Source of the DNA: Sphingobacterium populi
GTDB taxonomy: Bacteria > Bacteroidota > Bacteroidia > Sphingobacteriales > Sphingobacteriaceae
Length of the DNA stretch: 64,000 bases
Direction: 5' to 3'
Assembly: GCF_001586775.1 (NCBI RefSeq)
Contig: NZ_LQXS01000001.1
Location: 868,001 to 932,000 of the forward strand
The translations under genes and the position numbers were made by a program. The first letter of the stretch is position 1. Every line of letters begins with the position of its first letter. The notes below the pieces were generated by a model. It saw nothing but the letters and a program-made list of their open reading frames with translations, had not been told where the DNA came from and searched no databases. Shown piece by piece: positions 1 through 9,321 of this stretch.

Positions 1-40
1 CAAAAATAGCTTTTAAAATTGGATTGATCAACCTTTTAAA

Positions 41-48
41 TAACTTTG
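41..48 (+). promoter_or_regulatory. Putative -7 promoter element (TAACTTTG)
   Basis: TAACTTTG matches the Bacteroidota primary sigma factor -7 consensus TAnnTTTG exactly. It ends three bases before the GTG at 52, so the helicase transcript would be leaderless or nearly so. No clear -33 TTG lies at the usual spacing, so the assignment rests on the -7 box alone. Confidence 0.45.
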
Positions 49-51
49 AAT

Positions 52-1481
52 GTGCAAATACGCGAATATCTAGAGCAATGCTTTCAGCAAAAACCTACCG
101 AGCAGCAGCGCGCGGTATTCGAATTGTTAGAAGATTTTTTGACTAGATTTGATTCCAAAAGTTTGTTTATCTTAAAAGGATACGCAGGTACTGGAAAAAC
201 TACGATCATCAGTGCACTCGTCAAAGTGCTTCCACGATTACAAAAAAAGACGGTACTGTTGGCGCCTACAGGGCGTGCTGCCAAAGTGATTAGTAATTAC
301 GCCAAACGTACTGCACTTACCATTCATAAAAAGATCTACAGAAAGAAATCCGCAGCCTCCGTAGCGATGGACTTCACCTTATCAGATAATCCGCATGAAG
401 ACACATTATTCATTGTAGATGAATCGTCTATGCTTTCTGATGATCCGGCAAGTGTATTTAAAAGTAGCCTACTAAAAGACTTAATCACCTACGTACAAAG
501 TGGCGAAAGATGTGTATTGCTTTTCGTGGGAGACACGGCACAATTGCCACCAGTTGGCATGCTGCAAAGTCCTGCTTTGAGACCCGATTATATGGCCAGT
601 CGATATGATCTTTACGTTAGCCATTACGAACTGACGGACGTAGTGCGCCAAGACAAAAACTCGGGAATCTTATTTAACGCTACCAAGATCCGACAAGAAA
701 TCAAACTCGAAGATGAATCGGCCGAATATCCTTTTCCACAATTCATTACAAGGCCATATACAGATGTATTTCAAATGACAGGTGAGCGACTCATCGACGG
801 ATTGCATTACAGCTATGACAAATTTGGCTTAGAGAATACGATGGTGATCTGTCGATCTAATAAAGCGGCTAATCTATATAACCAACATATTCGTAATCAG
901 ATCTTATTTCGAGACGAAGAGCTTACAGGGGGCGATTTGATTATGATTGTAAAGAACAATTATTTTTGGCTACAGCAGCACGACGAATCGCACACTGGTT
1001 TTATTGCCAATGGTGATATGGCGCAAATCCGAAAAGTATCGAACGTGCACGAGATGCACAGTTTTCGTTTTGCTGACGTGATGATCGATTTTCTCGATGG
1101 CAATGAGCACGACACGATCCAGTGTAGAGTACTATTAGATAGCCTGTATGTAGATAGCCCCAATCTTCCACAAGATCAATTGCAAAAGCTTTACGAATCG
1201 ATTTCGGAAGATTATGAAGATATTCCCGATCGCAACAAACGAGCAGAGGCCATTAAGAAGGATCCTTACTTCAATGCTTTACAAATCAAATTTGCGTACG
1301 CTATCACCTGCCACAAAGCACAAGGTGGACAGTGGCCCGCTGTATTTATTGATCAAGGTTATTTGAATGATGACATGCTTACTACCGAGTTTCTGCGCTG
1401 GCTCTATACCGCACTACGCGCGCGACGCGAGAATTGTACCTCGTGAACTTTCATCCTAAATTCTTTCAACCAGCAAGCTAA
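52..1481 (+). CDS. RecD-like ATP-dependent DNA helicase, one-base frameshift near C-terminus
   Basis: Superfamily 1 helicase of the RecD/AAA_30 type, expected to unwind DNA during repair or recombination. It shows Walker A GYAGTGKTT near residues 45-53, LLAPTGRAAKV just after, a VDESSML Walker B region, and a C-terminal UvrD_C_2-like ITCHKAQGGQW motif. The open frame stops at 1444-1446 in the run CTACGCGCG. Restoring one base after about 1416 gives TALTRATRELYLVNF, the conserved helicase motif VI ending, and carries the frame to TAA at 1479-1481. That stop overlaps the next gene's ATG by one base, as expected in an operon. There is no in-frame ATG; GTG at 52 or TTG at 46 are the possible starts. 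The family call is firm and the frameshift is directly visible. I judge it a probable sequence error. Confidence 0.85.
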
Positions 1482-2056
1482 TGAACGCATTCGACGCTTA
1501 CCAAGTTCAAAAAACACGCTTTATGCTTTGGCTGGAGAAGCATGCGCTGCAAGCTAGCAGTCCGTTAAAGGAAGATGGCGTGGATATCGACCAACTTTTA
1601 ACCCTGTGCATCACCAAAGATGAAAACCATAATATGCCCTTGCATGCGATCTGGTTTTTAGAAAAATACGTACTAGCACACACAGCAGATCTTCCTAATA
1701 TTTTTAACTTCTTGGTGGCCAACCGTTCGAATATTACGATCGAAGGCGCTCGGCGTATTTTAGGAAATATCTACCTCCAAGCCTTGAGAAGTGCATCATG
1801 CAAGACGACCGAGGAGCAAGACGAGCAACTCATAAGCTGTGGATTCGACTGGCTCACCACGCCCGGTACGTCCATAGCTGTTTTGGCAAACTCTTTTGAG
1901 TTATTGTATACCTTATCACTTCGGCACGACTGGATAATAGAAGCACTCGAAGTAGAAATAAGTTTATTGCTAGAGCGAGACGCGAGTCCGGCGGTACGGT
2001 CCCGAGGACAAAAAGTGTTGAAGTTGCTTCGGCAGAAGCCAAAGCGGAGGTCATAA
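1481..2056 (+). CDS. Hypothetical alpha-helical protein, partner of the helicase gene
   Basis: Predicted 191-residue soluble protein with no signal peptide or membrane segment. The composition suggests an all-helical fold, possibly HEAT-like: there are repeated Leu-rich amphipathic stretches and a basic C-terminus ending KPKRRS. I recognise no catalytic motif. Its ATG overlaps the frame-corrected stop of the upstream helicase gene (TAATG), which argues for translational coupling and a shared operon. It is convergent with cstA, seven bases away. Function is unknown, but the gene is probably real because the start fits the restored upstream frame. Confidence 0.7.
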   Translation: MNAFDAYQVQKTRFMLWLEKHALQASSPLKEDGVDIDQLLTLCITKDENHNMPLHAIWFLEKYVLAHTADLPNIFNFLVANRSNITIEGARRILGNIYLQALRSASCKTTEEQDEQLISCGFDWLTTPGTSIAVLANSFELLYTLSLRHDWIIEALEVEISLLLERDASPAVRSRGQKVLKLLRQKPKRRS

Positions 2057-2063
2057 GCGTATT

Positions 2064-3905
2064 TTACCTTTCTACCAGTTCCTTCACCTTTTCGCCATAA
2101 AAATCTGTTTCAGTTGGCACTTTTTTCGACAGCTCATACCATTTTCTGAAGGCAGAAATAAATACAATCAGCATTAATACCATCGCTACTACTGCTAAGC
2201 TGGCTAATAAATAATCACCTGCCGGAATGTATATCTTTGCTACTTGTAAATAGCCAGCCCAAAAGGTGATAAGCGCCATCATAACGCCTGGAATTGCTGC
2301 ACATAATGCGTATTTTCCGCGATCCATGCGTAGCAGCATTGTCGTACACACAATCAAACCACAAGCGGCCAACAATTGATTACTAATACCAAATAATGGC
2401 CAAATACTGCTTACATTTCCCGTATAAACGAGATATCCCCATGCAAAGGTGAATAAAAAGCTAGCAATGAGCACTCCCGGCATCCAATCTTTGTCGCGGA
2501 ATTTTGGGATCACGCTTCCCAACATTTCTTGCAAGAAAAATCTACCTACACGCGTACCTGCGTCGATCGCTGTGAGGATAAAAACGGCCTCGAACATGAT
2601 CGCAAAATTGTACCAATAAGCCATCACTTCGTCCATATACGGAATACTATTGAAAATATGTGCCATGCCTACCGCTAAGGAAACTGCTCCTCCTGTACGA
2701 CCTTGGAGATCCACACCGATTTTATCCATAAAATGAGGTAGATCTACCGCAGTTAAGTGTGGGTTTTCTAACAAAAATTGAGCATAACTGGCCGCCGGTG
2801 TATTGATGGCAAAGTAATCTCCTGGCATCAGCGTACAGGCAGCAATAAGTGCCATCAACGCGACAAAACCTTCTACCAGCATAGCACCATATCCTACGAA
2901 TAGAATTTCTCTCTCATTCCCAATCATTTTAGGTGTTGTACCCGTTGCTATCACCGCATGAAAACCCGAGATAGCACCACAAGCAATAACAATAAAAATA
3001 AAAGGTAATACTGGGCCACCAATCACAGGGCCACCTCCATGGATAAATGCGGTCAAAGCGGGCATTTCCAATGTAGGATGTACAAATACAATTCCTACGG
3101 CCAACATCAATATAGTTCCGATTTTTAGGTACGTAGACAAATAATCGCGCGGAACAAGCAAAAGCCAAATCGGCAATACAGATGCCAAAAAGCCGTACAG
3201 CGCAATAGCGATAGATATTGTTGATACATCCCAATGAAACAAATCATTGAGATACGGAATTTCCATCAAACTATGTCCACCGACTATACCCGCAATTAAC
3301 AAGATACCGCCAAGTATACTGGCAAATGTGACGCTATTCTTCCGATAACGCATGATTAGACCCATAATAACCGCGATCGGCATGGTAATGATCACCGTAA
3401 ACAACGACCAAGATGCTTCGTGCATCGCACTTATGCAAGCCAATGATAATCCTGCCAAAGTTAAAATAAGTATAAATAGTACGGCGACACCAGCAATTGT
3501 GCCTGTCATCGGGCCAATTTCCTTGGAAGCGATCGAAGCCAAACTTTGCCCTTTATGTCGCATAGAAGCAAATAGAACCACCATATCATGCACGCCGCCG
3601 GCAAGCACACATCCAATCAAAATCCATAATGTACCTGGCAGGTAACCAAATTGCGCAGCCAATACAGGCCCGACTAAAGGACCTGCTGCCGCAATAGCAG
3701 CGAAATGATGACCAAATAATACGTTTTTATCCGTCTTGACATAATCGCGGCCGTCGGCAAATTCTACAGCAGGTGTAACGACATCAGCATTCAGTCGTAG
3801 TACTTTGTTGGCCATGAATAGTCCGTAAAATCGGTATCCAATTGCCAATAATAAAAGTGCTACAAAAACTAATGTTAGCGCATTCATGCCATCTAGAATT
3901 TCCAT
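2064..3905 (-). CDS. cstA: CstA family carbon starvation protein / pyruvate or peptide transporter
   Basis: A 613-residue polytopic inner-membrane protein of the CstA family. Members are induced by carbon limitation and have been linked to peptide or pyruvate uptake. The N-terminal segment has the family signature around GRDYVKTDKNVLFGHHFAAIAAAGPLVGP, seen here as KTDKNVLFGHHFAA near residues 57-70. About 15 hydrophobic segments follow. ATG at 3903-3905 gives MEILDGMNALT; an internal ATG at 3887 is an alternative start. The gene lies 207 bases downstream of ruvB on the same strand, in a gap where I see no clear terminator. Peptide uptake would fit the three POT transporters upstream, but the substrate is inferred. 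Confidence 0.92.
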   Translation of the reverse strand: MEILDGMNALTLVFVALLLLAIGYRFYGLFMANKVLRLNADVVTPAVEFADGRDYVKTDKNVLFGHHFAAIAAAGPLVGPVLAAQFGYLPGTLWILIGCVLAGGVHDMVVLFASMRHKGQSLASIASKEIGPMTGTIAGVAVLFILILTLAGLSLACISAMHEASWSLFTVIITMPIAVIMGLIMRYRKNSVTFASILGGILLIAGIVGGHSLMEIPYLNDLFHWDVSTISIAIALYGFLASVLPIWLLLVPRDYLSTYLKIGTILMLAVGIVFVHPTLEMPALTAFIHGGGPVIGGPVLPFIFIVIACGAISGFHAVIATGTTPKMIGNEREILFVGYGAMLVEGFVALMALIAACTLMPGDYFAINTPAASYAQFLLENPHLTAVDLPHFMDKIGVDLQGRTGGAVSLAVGMAHIFNSIPYMDEVMAYWYNFAIMFEAVFILTAIDAGTRVGRFFLQEMLGSVIPKFRDKDWMPGVLIASFLFTFAWGYLVYTGNVSSIWPLFGISNQLLAACGLIVCTTMLLRMDRGKYALCAAIPGVMMALITFWAGYLQVAKIYIPAGDYLLASLAVVAMVLMLIVFISAFRKWYELSKKVPTETDFYGEKVKELVER

Positions 3906-4112
3906 TTTTAGCTATTTAGGTTTGTCCAATTGGTTTTGTAGAAGATCATCTTCAGAAAATGTATCTGCTACTTTGCTTACGACAAAATAATAAACAACCG
4001 TATAAATCAAGAAAATTTTTTGGAAAAAAAATTAACCAATAATTGGCAACGTATAAATCATATTGTATGAATCATTCACATAAAATGAACTTAAACGCTT
4101 AAAATCAATCGA

Positions 4113-5132
4113 TTAAAACAAAGTGTTGCCTCGTGGGTGTAGTTTGCCCAAATGCGTAAATGCTAATTCCGTACATTCACGACCACGCGACGTACGCATC
4201 AAATAACCTTCCTGAATCAAGAAAGGTTCATATACATCTTCAATCGTACCTTCGTCTTCACCCACGGCGGTTGCAATGGTTTTTAGACCTACAGGGCCAC
4301 CTTTAAATTTATCAATAATCGTTGAAAGTATACGATTATCCATCTCATCCAATCCATGTTCATCAACATTCAGCGCGTTTAGTGCTATTTGTGCGATGGC
4401 TTTATCAATAATTCCGGTTCCTTTGATTTGAGCAAAGTCACGCGTACGCCGTAGCAGTGCATTTGCAATACGTGGTGTACCCCGACTGCGTCGCGCTATT
4501 TCGTACGCTCCTTCTTCCGAAATGGGAATACGAATAATATGAGCGGAGCGCTCCACGATAGTGGTAAGCAACTTCACGTCGTAGTATTGCAAGCGCGAAT
4601 TGATACCAAAACGAGCCCGTAATGGTGCCGTTAAAAGACCAGAACGTGTTGTTGCACCTACTAAAGTGAACGGATTCAGACTGATTTGTACAGAGCGAGC
4701 ATTAGGCCCTGATTCGAGCATGATATCAATCTTGAAATCTTCCATAGCGGAATACAAATACTCTTCGACTAATGGGCTCAAACGATGTATTTCATCGATA
4801 AATAAGATGTCGCCTTCGTCCAAACCTGTCAAAAGGCCGGCGAGATCACCGGGTTTGTCTAAAACAGGACCAGATGTAATCTTGATCCCGACACCCATTT
4901 CATTGGCAATAATGTGAGAAAGCGTGGTTTTGCCAAGGCCCGGAGGGCCATGCAATAAAACATGATCTAAGGCTTCGCTACGAAGTTTAGCAGCCTTCAC
5001 GAATATGGAGAGGTTTTCCAAAATCTTCGCTTGCCCCGTGAAATCTTCAAAGGTTTGCGGCCGCAGCACACGTTCTAGCTCTTTCTCGGTGTGGCTTAGC
5101 CTTTCCGCATTCGGATCCAGATTCTCGTTCAT
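4113..5132 (-). CDS. ruvB: Holliday junction branch migration ATPase RuvB
   Basis: RuvB (339 residues, normal length) is the hexameric motor that drives RuvA-bound Holliday junction branch migration in recombinational repair. Visible features are Walker [10 protein letters not shown] at residues 62-70, Walker [10 protein letters not shown] at about 110-118, sensor 1 [19 protein letters not shown], and the C-terminal winged-helix region with [10 protein letters not shown] and the typical end [11 protein letters not shown]. Its ATG overlaps the stop of the upstream glycosyltransferase by one base (TAATG), so the two are probably cotranscribed. No frameshift is seen. Confidence 0.97.
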   Translation of the reverse strand: MNENLDPNAERLSHTEKELERVLRPQTFEDFTGQAKILENLSIFVKAAKLRSEALDHVLLHGPPGLGKTTLSHIIANEMGVGIKITSGPVLDKPGDLAGLLTGLDEGDILFIDEIHRLSPLVEEYLYSAMEDFKIDIMLESGPNARSVQISLNPFTLVGATTRSGLLTAPLRARFGINSRLQYYDVKLLTTIVERSAHIIRIPISEEGAYEIARRSRGTPRIANALLRRTRDFAQIKGTGIIDKAIAQIALNALNVDEHGLDEMDNRILSTIIDKFKGGPVGLKTIATAVGEDEGTIEDVYEPFLIQEGYLMRTSRGRECTELAFTHLGKLHPRGNTLF

Positions 5133-5872
5133 TATTGACTCCCCTTTCTATTTGATTTCTTAAACAAACTAGCCCATTTCAGACTAATCACTCCCCAGAA
5201 AGCTTCTCGAAAAATCTTAGTGCTCATTTTGGAGATACCGTGTGTACGATCTGTAAAGATAATGGGCACTTCTACCACTCTAAAACCTTCTTGGATAGCC
5301 TTAAATTTCATCTCGATCTGAAACGCATAACCTACGAACCGAATTTTATCTAAATGGATTGTTTCGAGTACTTCGCGGCGGAAGCACACAAAGCCTGCTG
5401 TCGCATCTTGAATATCAATACGCATGATGGCGCGTACATACATTGATGCAAAATAGGACAATAGAACACGCTTCATCGGCCAATTGACCACATTTACTCC
5501 TTGTATGTAACGCGATCCTATCGCCATATCGGCGCCCGTAATGCACGCTTCTTTTAAGCGCAATAGATCATCCGGATTATGACTAAAATCGGCATCCATC
5601 TCAAAAATATAAGCGTATGAACGCGCTAAAGCCCATCGAAATCCGTGAATATATGCTGTGCCCAATCCGAGCTTTCCACGACGTTCTTCAATGTGCAGTC
5701 GATCTGGAAAAGATGCACAAAGATCCTTTACTATCATTCCTGTTCCGTCAGGAGAGCCATCATCTACGATTAAAATATGAAAGTCACCTTCCAAAGAAAA
5801 CACTTTTCGGATGATCCGTTCGATATTTTCTTTTTCATTGTACGTAGGAATGATTATCAGACTGTCTGCCAC
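5132..5872 (-). CDS. Family 2 glycosyltransferase, polyprenol monophosphomannose synthase-like
   Basis: A 246-residue GT-A fold enzyme resembling dolichol-/polyprenol-phosphate mannosyl transferases, which load a sugar from a nucleotide donor onto a lipid phosphate. The N-terminus has [12 protein letters not shown], then VDDGSPDGT, the metal-binding [12 protein letters not shown], and [14 protein letters not shown] typical of DPM1-like proteins. There is no C-terminal membrane anchor, so it is probably a soluble or peripheral enzyme. Translation starts at GTG (5870-5872); no in-frame upstream ATG is available. It lies directly upstream of ruvB with a one-base stop/start overlap. The donor sugar cannot be read from the sequence. 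Confidence 0.9.
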   Translation of the reverse strand: MADSLIIIPTYNEKENIERIIRKVFSLEGDFHILIVDDGSPDGTGMIVKDLCASFPDRLHIEERRGKLGLGTAYIHGFRWALARSYAYIFEMDADFSHNPDDLLRLKEACITGADMAIGSRYIQGVNVVNWPMKRVLLSYFASMYVRAIMRIDIQDATAGFVCFRREVLETIHLDKIRFVGYAFQIEMKFKAIQEGFRVVEVPIIFTDRTHGISKMSTKIFREAFWGVISLKWASLFKKSNRKGSQ

Positions 5873-5917
5873 GGTATATGATTGATCTAAATGATAAATG
5901 TACTAAAAATAATCCTG

Positions 5918-7402
5918 CTATCTCACGCCGTGCATCAGTCGTTTGATAAATGGCGACAAGGCAAAAATAACCAATGCAGCAATAAAAGAATAGATGGCTA
6001 ACTGCTGGTATCCATCGGTATAAGCCATCAGCTTGTCAAATGCTGTAGCATTTTCATTTGGTGAAGACATACCTGCGCCTAATAAGCCCGCTACATATTG
6101 GCCATAAGCGCTGGCCAAAAACCATAACCCCATCATCATTCCTCCTAAGCGTTTTGGTGAAAGTTTGGTAATCATCGATAGGCCGATTGGCGACAAGCAC
6201 AATTCGCCGATGGTAACCGCCAGATACGCTAAAGTAAACACACCTAATGAAGTTTTACCTTCAGCGTCTGCAAAAAAACGTGTGCCAAAAAACAGGTAAT
6301 AGGCCAATCCAAGAAATACAAAACCTAGTGCAAACTTAATGATCGTATTGGGTTCTACTTTCTTTCTCGCCATCGCCAGCCATAGCAGACCTAAAAGCGG
6401 ACTAAAAATGATGACAAACAAAGAATTTGCGCCATTATTGACGACATTGGGATCTATACGAAAGAACAGAAGGTCGTCATGCAAATTATTATTAGCAAAA
6501 AGCGCTAAAGAGCCGCCAGCTTGTTCGAAAATTGCGAAAAACAAGATGGAGAATAGTATTAGTATCAAGGCTGCAATCAATTGCTGGCGTGCTTTCGGAT
6601 CGTTTTCTCTTTTCATCTGTATGAAAAAGTACCCCAAAGCTATCGGACCGATGATATACATAAAATAATCGGTGTATCGCGTATTGTCAATCATCATGAA
6701 AATGAGCGGGATACTCGCCAATGCAGCGAGATAAACAAATACCTCCATGCGAATACGCCGTGCAGCCGGCATATGCAATAGTGGGCTATTTCCAATCGGT
6801 TTGATATGTCGTTTGGTAGCCAAGAAAATGATTAACCCGATGAGCATCACTAGGGCCGCAGCGGCAAATGCATAATTCCATGAGTAACTTTTGCCTAAAT
6901 AGACACATAATATACCTCCTAGCAATGCACCGACATTGATTCCAGAATAGAACATTCCAAAACCGGCATCTCTTCGCGGATCATCTTCTTTGTACAGATC
7001 TCCAACCATCGACGAGATGTTAGGTTTGAAAAAACCTGTACCAATAATAGTTAGTGCAATTCCGAAATAGAAATAGTCATGCGGTGACAATGCAATCAGT
7101 CCATTGCCTAACAACATCATCGACGCACCAAAAATCAAAGAGCGCTTAAAACCCAAAAACTTGTCGGCAAAAATACCTCCAACAAATGTAAAGGCATACA
7201 CAAATGCTTGGATGGCGCCATATTTAAGATTGGCATCCCGGTCGGATAGCAAAAGCTGGTCGACCATGAAAATGGCTAATACACCACGCATTCCGTAAAA
7301 GCAGAAGCGTTCCCACATTTCTACTAGAAACAGATACCAAAGTTGTTTGGGATATTTCCCTTCAAAATTTTGGATATCTTCTAAGGTCAATTCTTTAGAC
7401 AT
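5918..7402 (-). CDS. POT family proton-coupled peptide transporter, copy 1
   Basis: Inner-membrane MFS protein of the proton-dependent oligopeptide transporter (POT/PTR2) family, 494 residues, about 12-14 membrane helices. Near residues 27-38 it has the ExxERF motif as EMWERFCFYGMRG, which in this family couples proton movement. It also has MFYSGINVGALLGG (PTR2 signature) and GELCLSPIGLSMITKLSP in the C-terminal half. Its ATG lies 19 bases below the stop of POT copy 2 on the same strand, so these two form an operon. All three POT proteins end in the same short tail, here LMHGVR. Substrate is inferred to be di- or tripeptides. Confidence 0.92.
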   Translation of the reverse strand: MSKELTLEDIQNFEGKYPKQLWYLFLVEMWERFCFYGMRGVLAIFMVDQLLLSDRDANLKYGAIQAFVYAFTFVGGIFADKFLGFKRSLIFGASMMLLGNGLIALSPHDYFYFGIALTIIGTGFFKPNISSMVGDLYKEDDPRRDAGFGMFYSGINVGALLGGILCVYLGKSYSWNYAFAAAALVMLIGLIIFLATKRHIKPIGNSPLLHMPAARRIRMEVFVYLAALASIPLIFMMIDNTRYTDYFMYIIGPIALGYFFIQMKRENDPKARQQLIAALILILFSILFFAIFEQAGGSLALFANNNLHDDLLFFRIDPNVVNNGANSLFVIIFSPLLGLLWLAMARKKVEPNTIIKFALGFVFLGLAYYLFFGTRFFADAEGKTSLGVFTLAYLAVTIGELCLSPIGLSMITKLSPKRLGGMMMGLWFLASAYGQYVAGLLGAGMSSPNENATAFDKLMAYTDGYQQLAIYSFIAALVIFALSPFIKRLMHGVR

Positions 7403-7421
7403 ACGTATTCCTATTCTGCAA

Positions 7422-9197
7422 CTATTTGACGCCGTGCATCAATTTTTTGATTAATGGATTCAATAAGATGACCAATAAGCCACCCGCCGCCGGAATAAGC
7501 GTAAAGAGGAAGAAAAAATGACTTAAGGAATAATTTTCCTGAATCACTTCTACCTGCCCACCTAAGATGGCGGCCAACTTTTGGGCAATCGCTATCGCCA
7601 GATACCACATACCAAACATGAATGCCAACATTCGCGCAGGCACCAATTTGGAAACGTAGGACAAACCAACTGGGGAGATAAAAAGCTCTCCAATGGTGTG
7701 AAATAAATAGGTCAGCACTAAAAATATCATCGACATCTTTACGCCAGAACCAACTTGCAGTGATCCCATACCTAAGATCAAGAATCCAATGGCCACGAAG
7801 AACAAACCTAAGCCGTATTTTACCGCTGCCGATGGGTTGTATTTAGAATCCCAAATCCTAGAGATAGTTGAGGCTAACGATATAATAAAGAAAGAGTTAA
7901 GAATTGAAAACCAAGAAACTTTGATAGCAGAAACTTCTGCCGTAAATTCGCGATACAGCATCCAAACGCCTGCTCCCCAAATCAATATGAAACAGATGAA
8001 GAGTATAATGTTGGAGGCAGCAGTCTTTGACCAAGTAATGATCGATAAACGCACCAAAACCCACGAAATAATGATCAATGGTACGATGGTCAATAATGTA
8101 TTAACAGTATTAAAGATATACAGACTGTTGCCCGTAAGCTCTCGATCTACATAATCGCGCGCAACTAAGACCAAGGAGGTAGCTCCTTGCTCGAAACTCA
8201 TGAAAAAGAATATCAAGAATACGGCTAAGAGAATCACGCCAAACATACGATCTCTGACTACTTTGGCATAACGTACAATACGTGATATCACTAAACCTAA
8301 AAAAGTCACCAATGCTACTAACACTACAATGGTCTGGCCACGTAGGCTATCCGTATCCAAGAAGGCAAACATATCCAGTACATTGTTTTTGGATAAAGGA
8401 TCGTTAAACGCATATGTCAAGCCGACTACAGAAACCAATGCGATCAGGAAAAAATCTAACTTGGTGAATCGATTGTAAGTCGTTTCGCCTTCTTCCAGAT
8501 TACTCACTGCTTTTTGTTCAGGAGTGGTCGACTTTTTCAAGATACCCAAATCGCCGGTGATAGGTTTTGCTAACCAAAACTGGATCGTGCCTAAAAGCAT
8601 AAATATTCCGGCGAGGCCAAATCCCCAATGCCAACCCATCGTTTCGCCCAAATAGCCGCACAGCATCATTCCAAAAAATGCACCTGCATTTACTCCCATA
8701 TAAAAGATGGTATAAGCGCCATCTTTCTTTTCTGGTCTAAAGCGGTACATTTCTCCCAGAATGGCCGGCATATTAGGTTTAAAAAAGCCTGTGCCAATTA
8801 CTAAGCCAGCCAAGCCAATGAAAAACATAATCGGCGAATTAAATGCCATAGAAGCATGCCCCAATGTCATAATGATTGCGCCAATAATCACGGCAGCTCG
8901 CGATCCAATGTATTTATCGGCAATCACACCACCAAAAATTGGCGTGATATACAACAACATGGCATACGTACCATACAATGCACCTGCCTGCTCTGCAGAC
9001 CAGCCCCAACCTGGATTAGCAGTTAGTACCGAAGCGGTTAAGAATTGTATGAGCAATACACGCATACCATAAAAAGAGAAGCGCTCCCACATTTCTGTGA
9101 AAAATAGCACGAATAATCCTGGAAAGTGCCCCAATAGCAACTTCTCCGGCTCGCTATCTATAGCGCCTGCTGGATTTATAGGTGAAGATGGATTCAT
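7422..9197 (-). CDS. POT family proton-coupled peptide transporter, copy 2
   Basis: A POT/PTR2 family peptide symporter of 591 residues from the ATG at 9195-9197, beginning MNPSSPINPAG. The reading frame stays open upstream to a TTG at 9230, but that codon overlaps a perfect -7 promoter box, so the internal ATG is the better start. Visible motifs are FFTEMWERFSFYGMRVLL, FYMGVNAGAFFGMMLCG and GELFISPVGLSYVSKLVPARM. It is longer than copy 1 because of a charged cytoplasmic loop around GILKKSTTPEQK and extra helices in the middle. It shares the C-terminal tail LMHGVK with its neighbours. First gene of a two-gene unit with copy 1. Confidence 0.92.
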   Translation of the reverse strand: MNPSSPINPAGAIDSEPEKLLLGHFPGLFVLFFTEMWERFSFYGMRVLLIQFLTASVLTANPGWGWSAEQAGALYGTYAMLLYITPIFGGVIADKYIGSRAAVIIGAIIMTLGHASMAFNSPIMFFIGLAGLVIGTGFFKPNMPAILGEMYRFRPEKKDGAYTIFYMGVNAGAFFGMMLCGYLGETMGWHWGFGLAGIFMLLGTIQFWLAKPITGDLGILKKSTTPEQKAVSNLEEGETTYNRFTKLDFFLIALVSVVGLTYAFNDPLSKNNVLDMFAFLDTDSLRGQTIVVLVALVTFLGLVISRIVRYAKVVRDRMFGVILLAVFLIFFFMSFEQGATSLVLVARDYVDRELTGNSLYIFNTVNTLLTIVPLIIISWVLVRLSIITWSKTAASNIILFICFILIWGAGVWMLYREFTAEVSAIKVSWFSILNSFFIISLASTISRIWDSKYNPSAAVKYGLGLFFVAIGFLILGMGSLQVGSGVKMSMIFLVLTYLFHTIGELFISPVGLSYVSKLVPARMLAFMFGMWYLAIAIAQKLAAILGGQVEVIQENYSLSHFFFLFTLIPAAGGLLVILLNPLIKKLMHGVK

Positions 9198-9227
9198 AAA
9201 ATATAAAAAGGATGTATTATCAAGCCC

Positions 9228-9235
9228 CAAAGTTA
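9228..9235 (-). promoter_or_regulatory. Putative -7 promoter element (TAACTTTG) for POT copy 2
   Basis: Read on the minus strand, TAACTTTG matches TAnnTTTG exactly and sits 30 bases before the ATG of POT copy 2. Transcription would start near 9222 and give a short leader. The -33 region is not a clear match. Confidence 0.5.
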
Positions 9236-9275
9236 AAAAAATAAGTGAACACCCTCACCGACTTCTAAAAACAAT

Positions 9276-9300
9276 AAAAGCACCTTTGGAAGGCGCTTTT
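9276..9300 (-). terminator. Rho-independent terminator after POT copy 3
   Basis: The arms AAAAGC-A-CCTT and AAGG-C-GCTTTT form a hairpin with one mismatch and a three-base loop. On the minus strand it is followed by TTTTATTGTTTTT. It lies about 20 bases past the stop of POT copy 3 and separates that gene from the POT 2/1 unit. Confidence 0.65.
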
Positions 9301-9321
9301 ATATTTTGTATGAAGGTACTC

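Noticed and set aside
7789..8154. 121-codon plus-strand frame
   Set aside because: Shadow of POT copy 2; no start signal or protein pattern.
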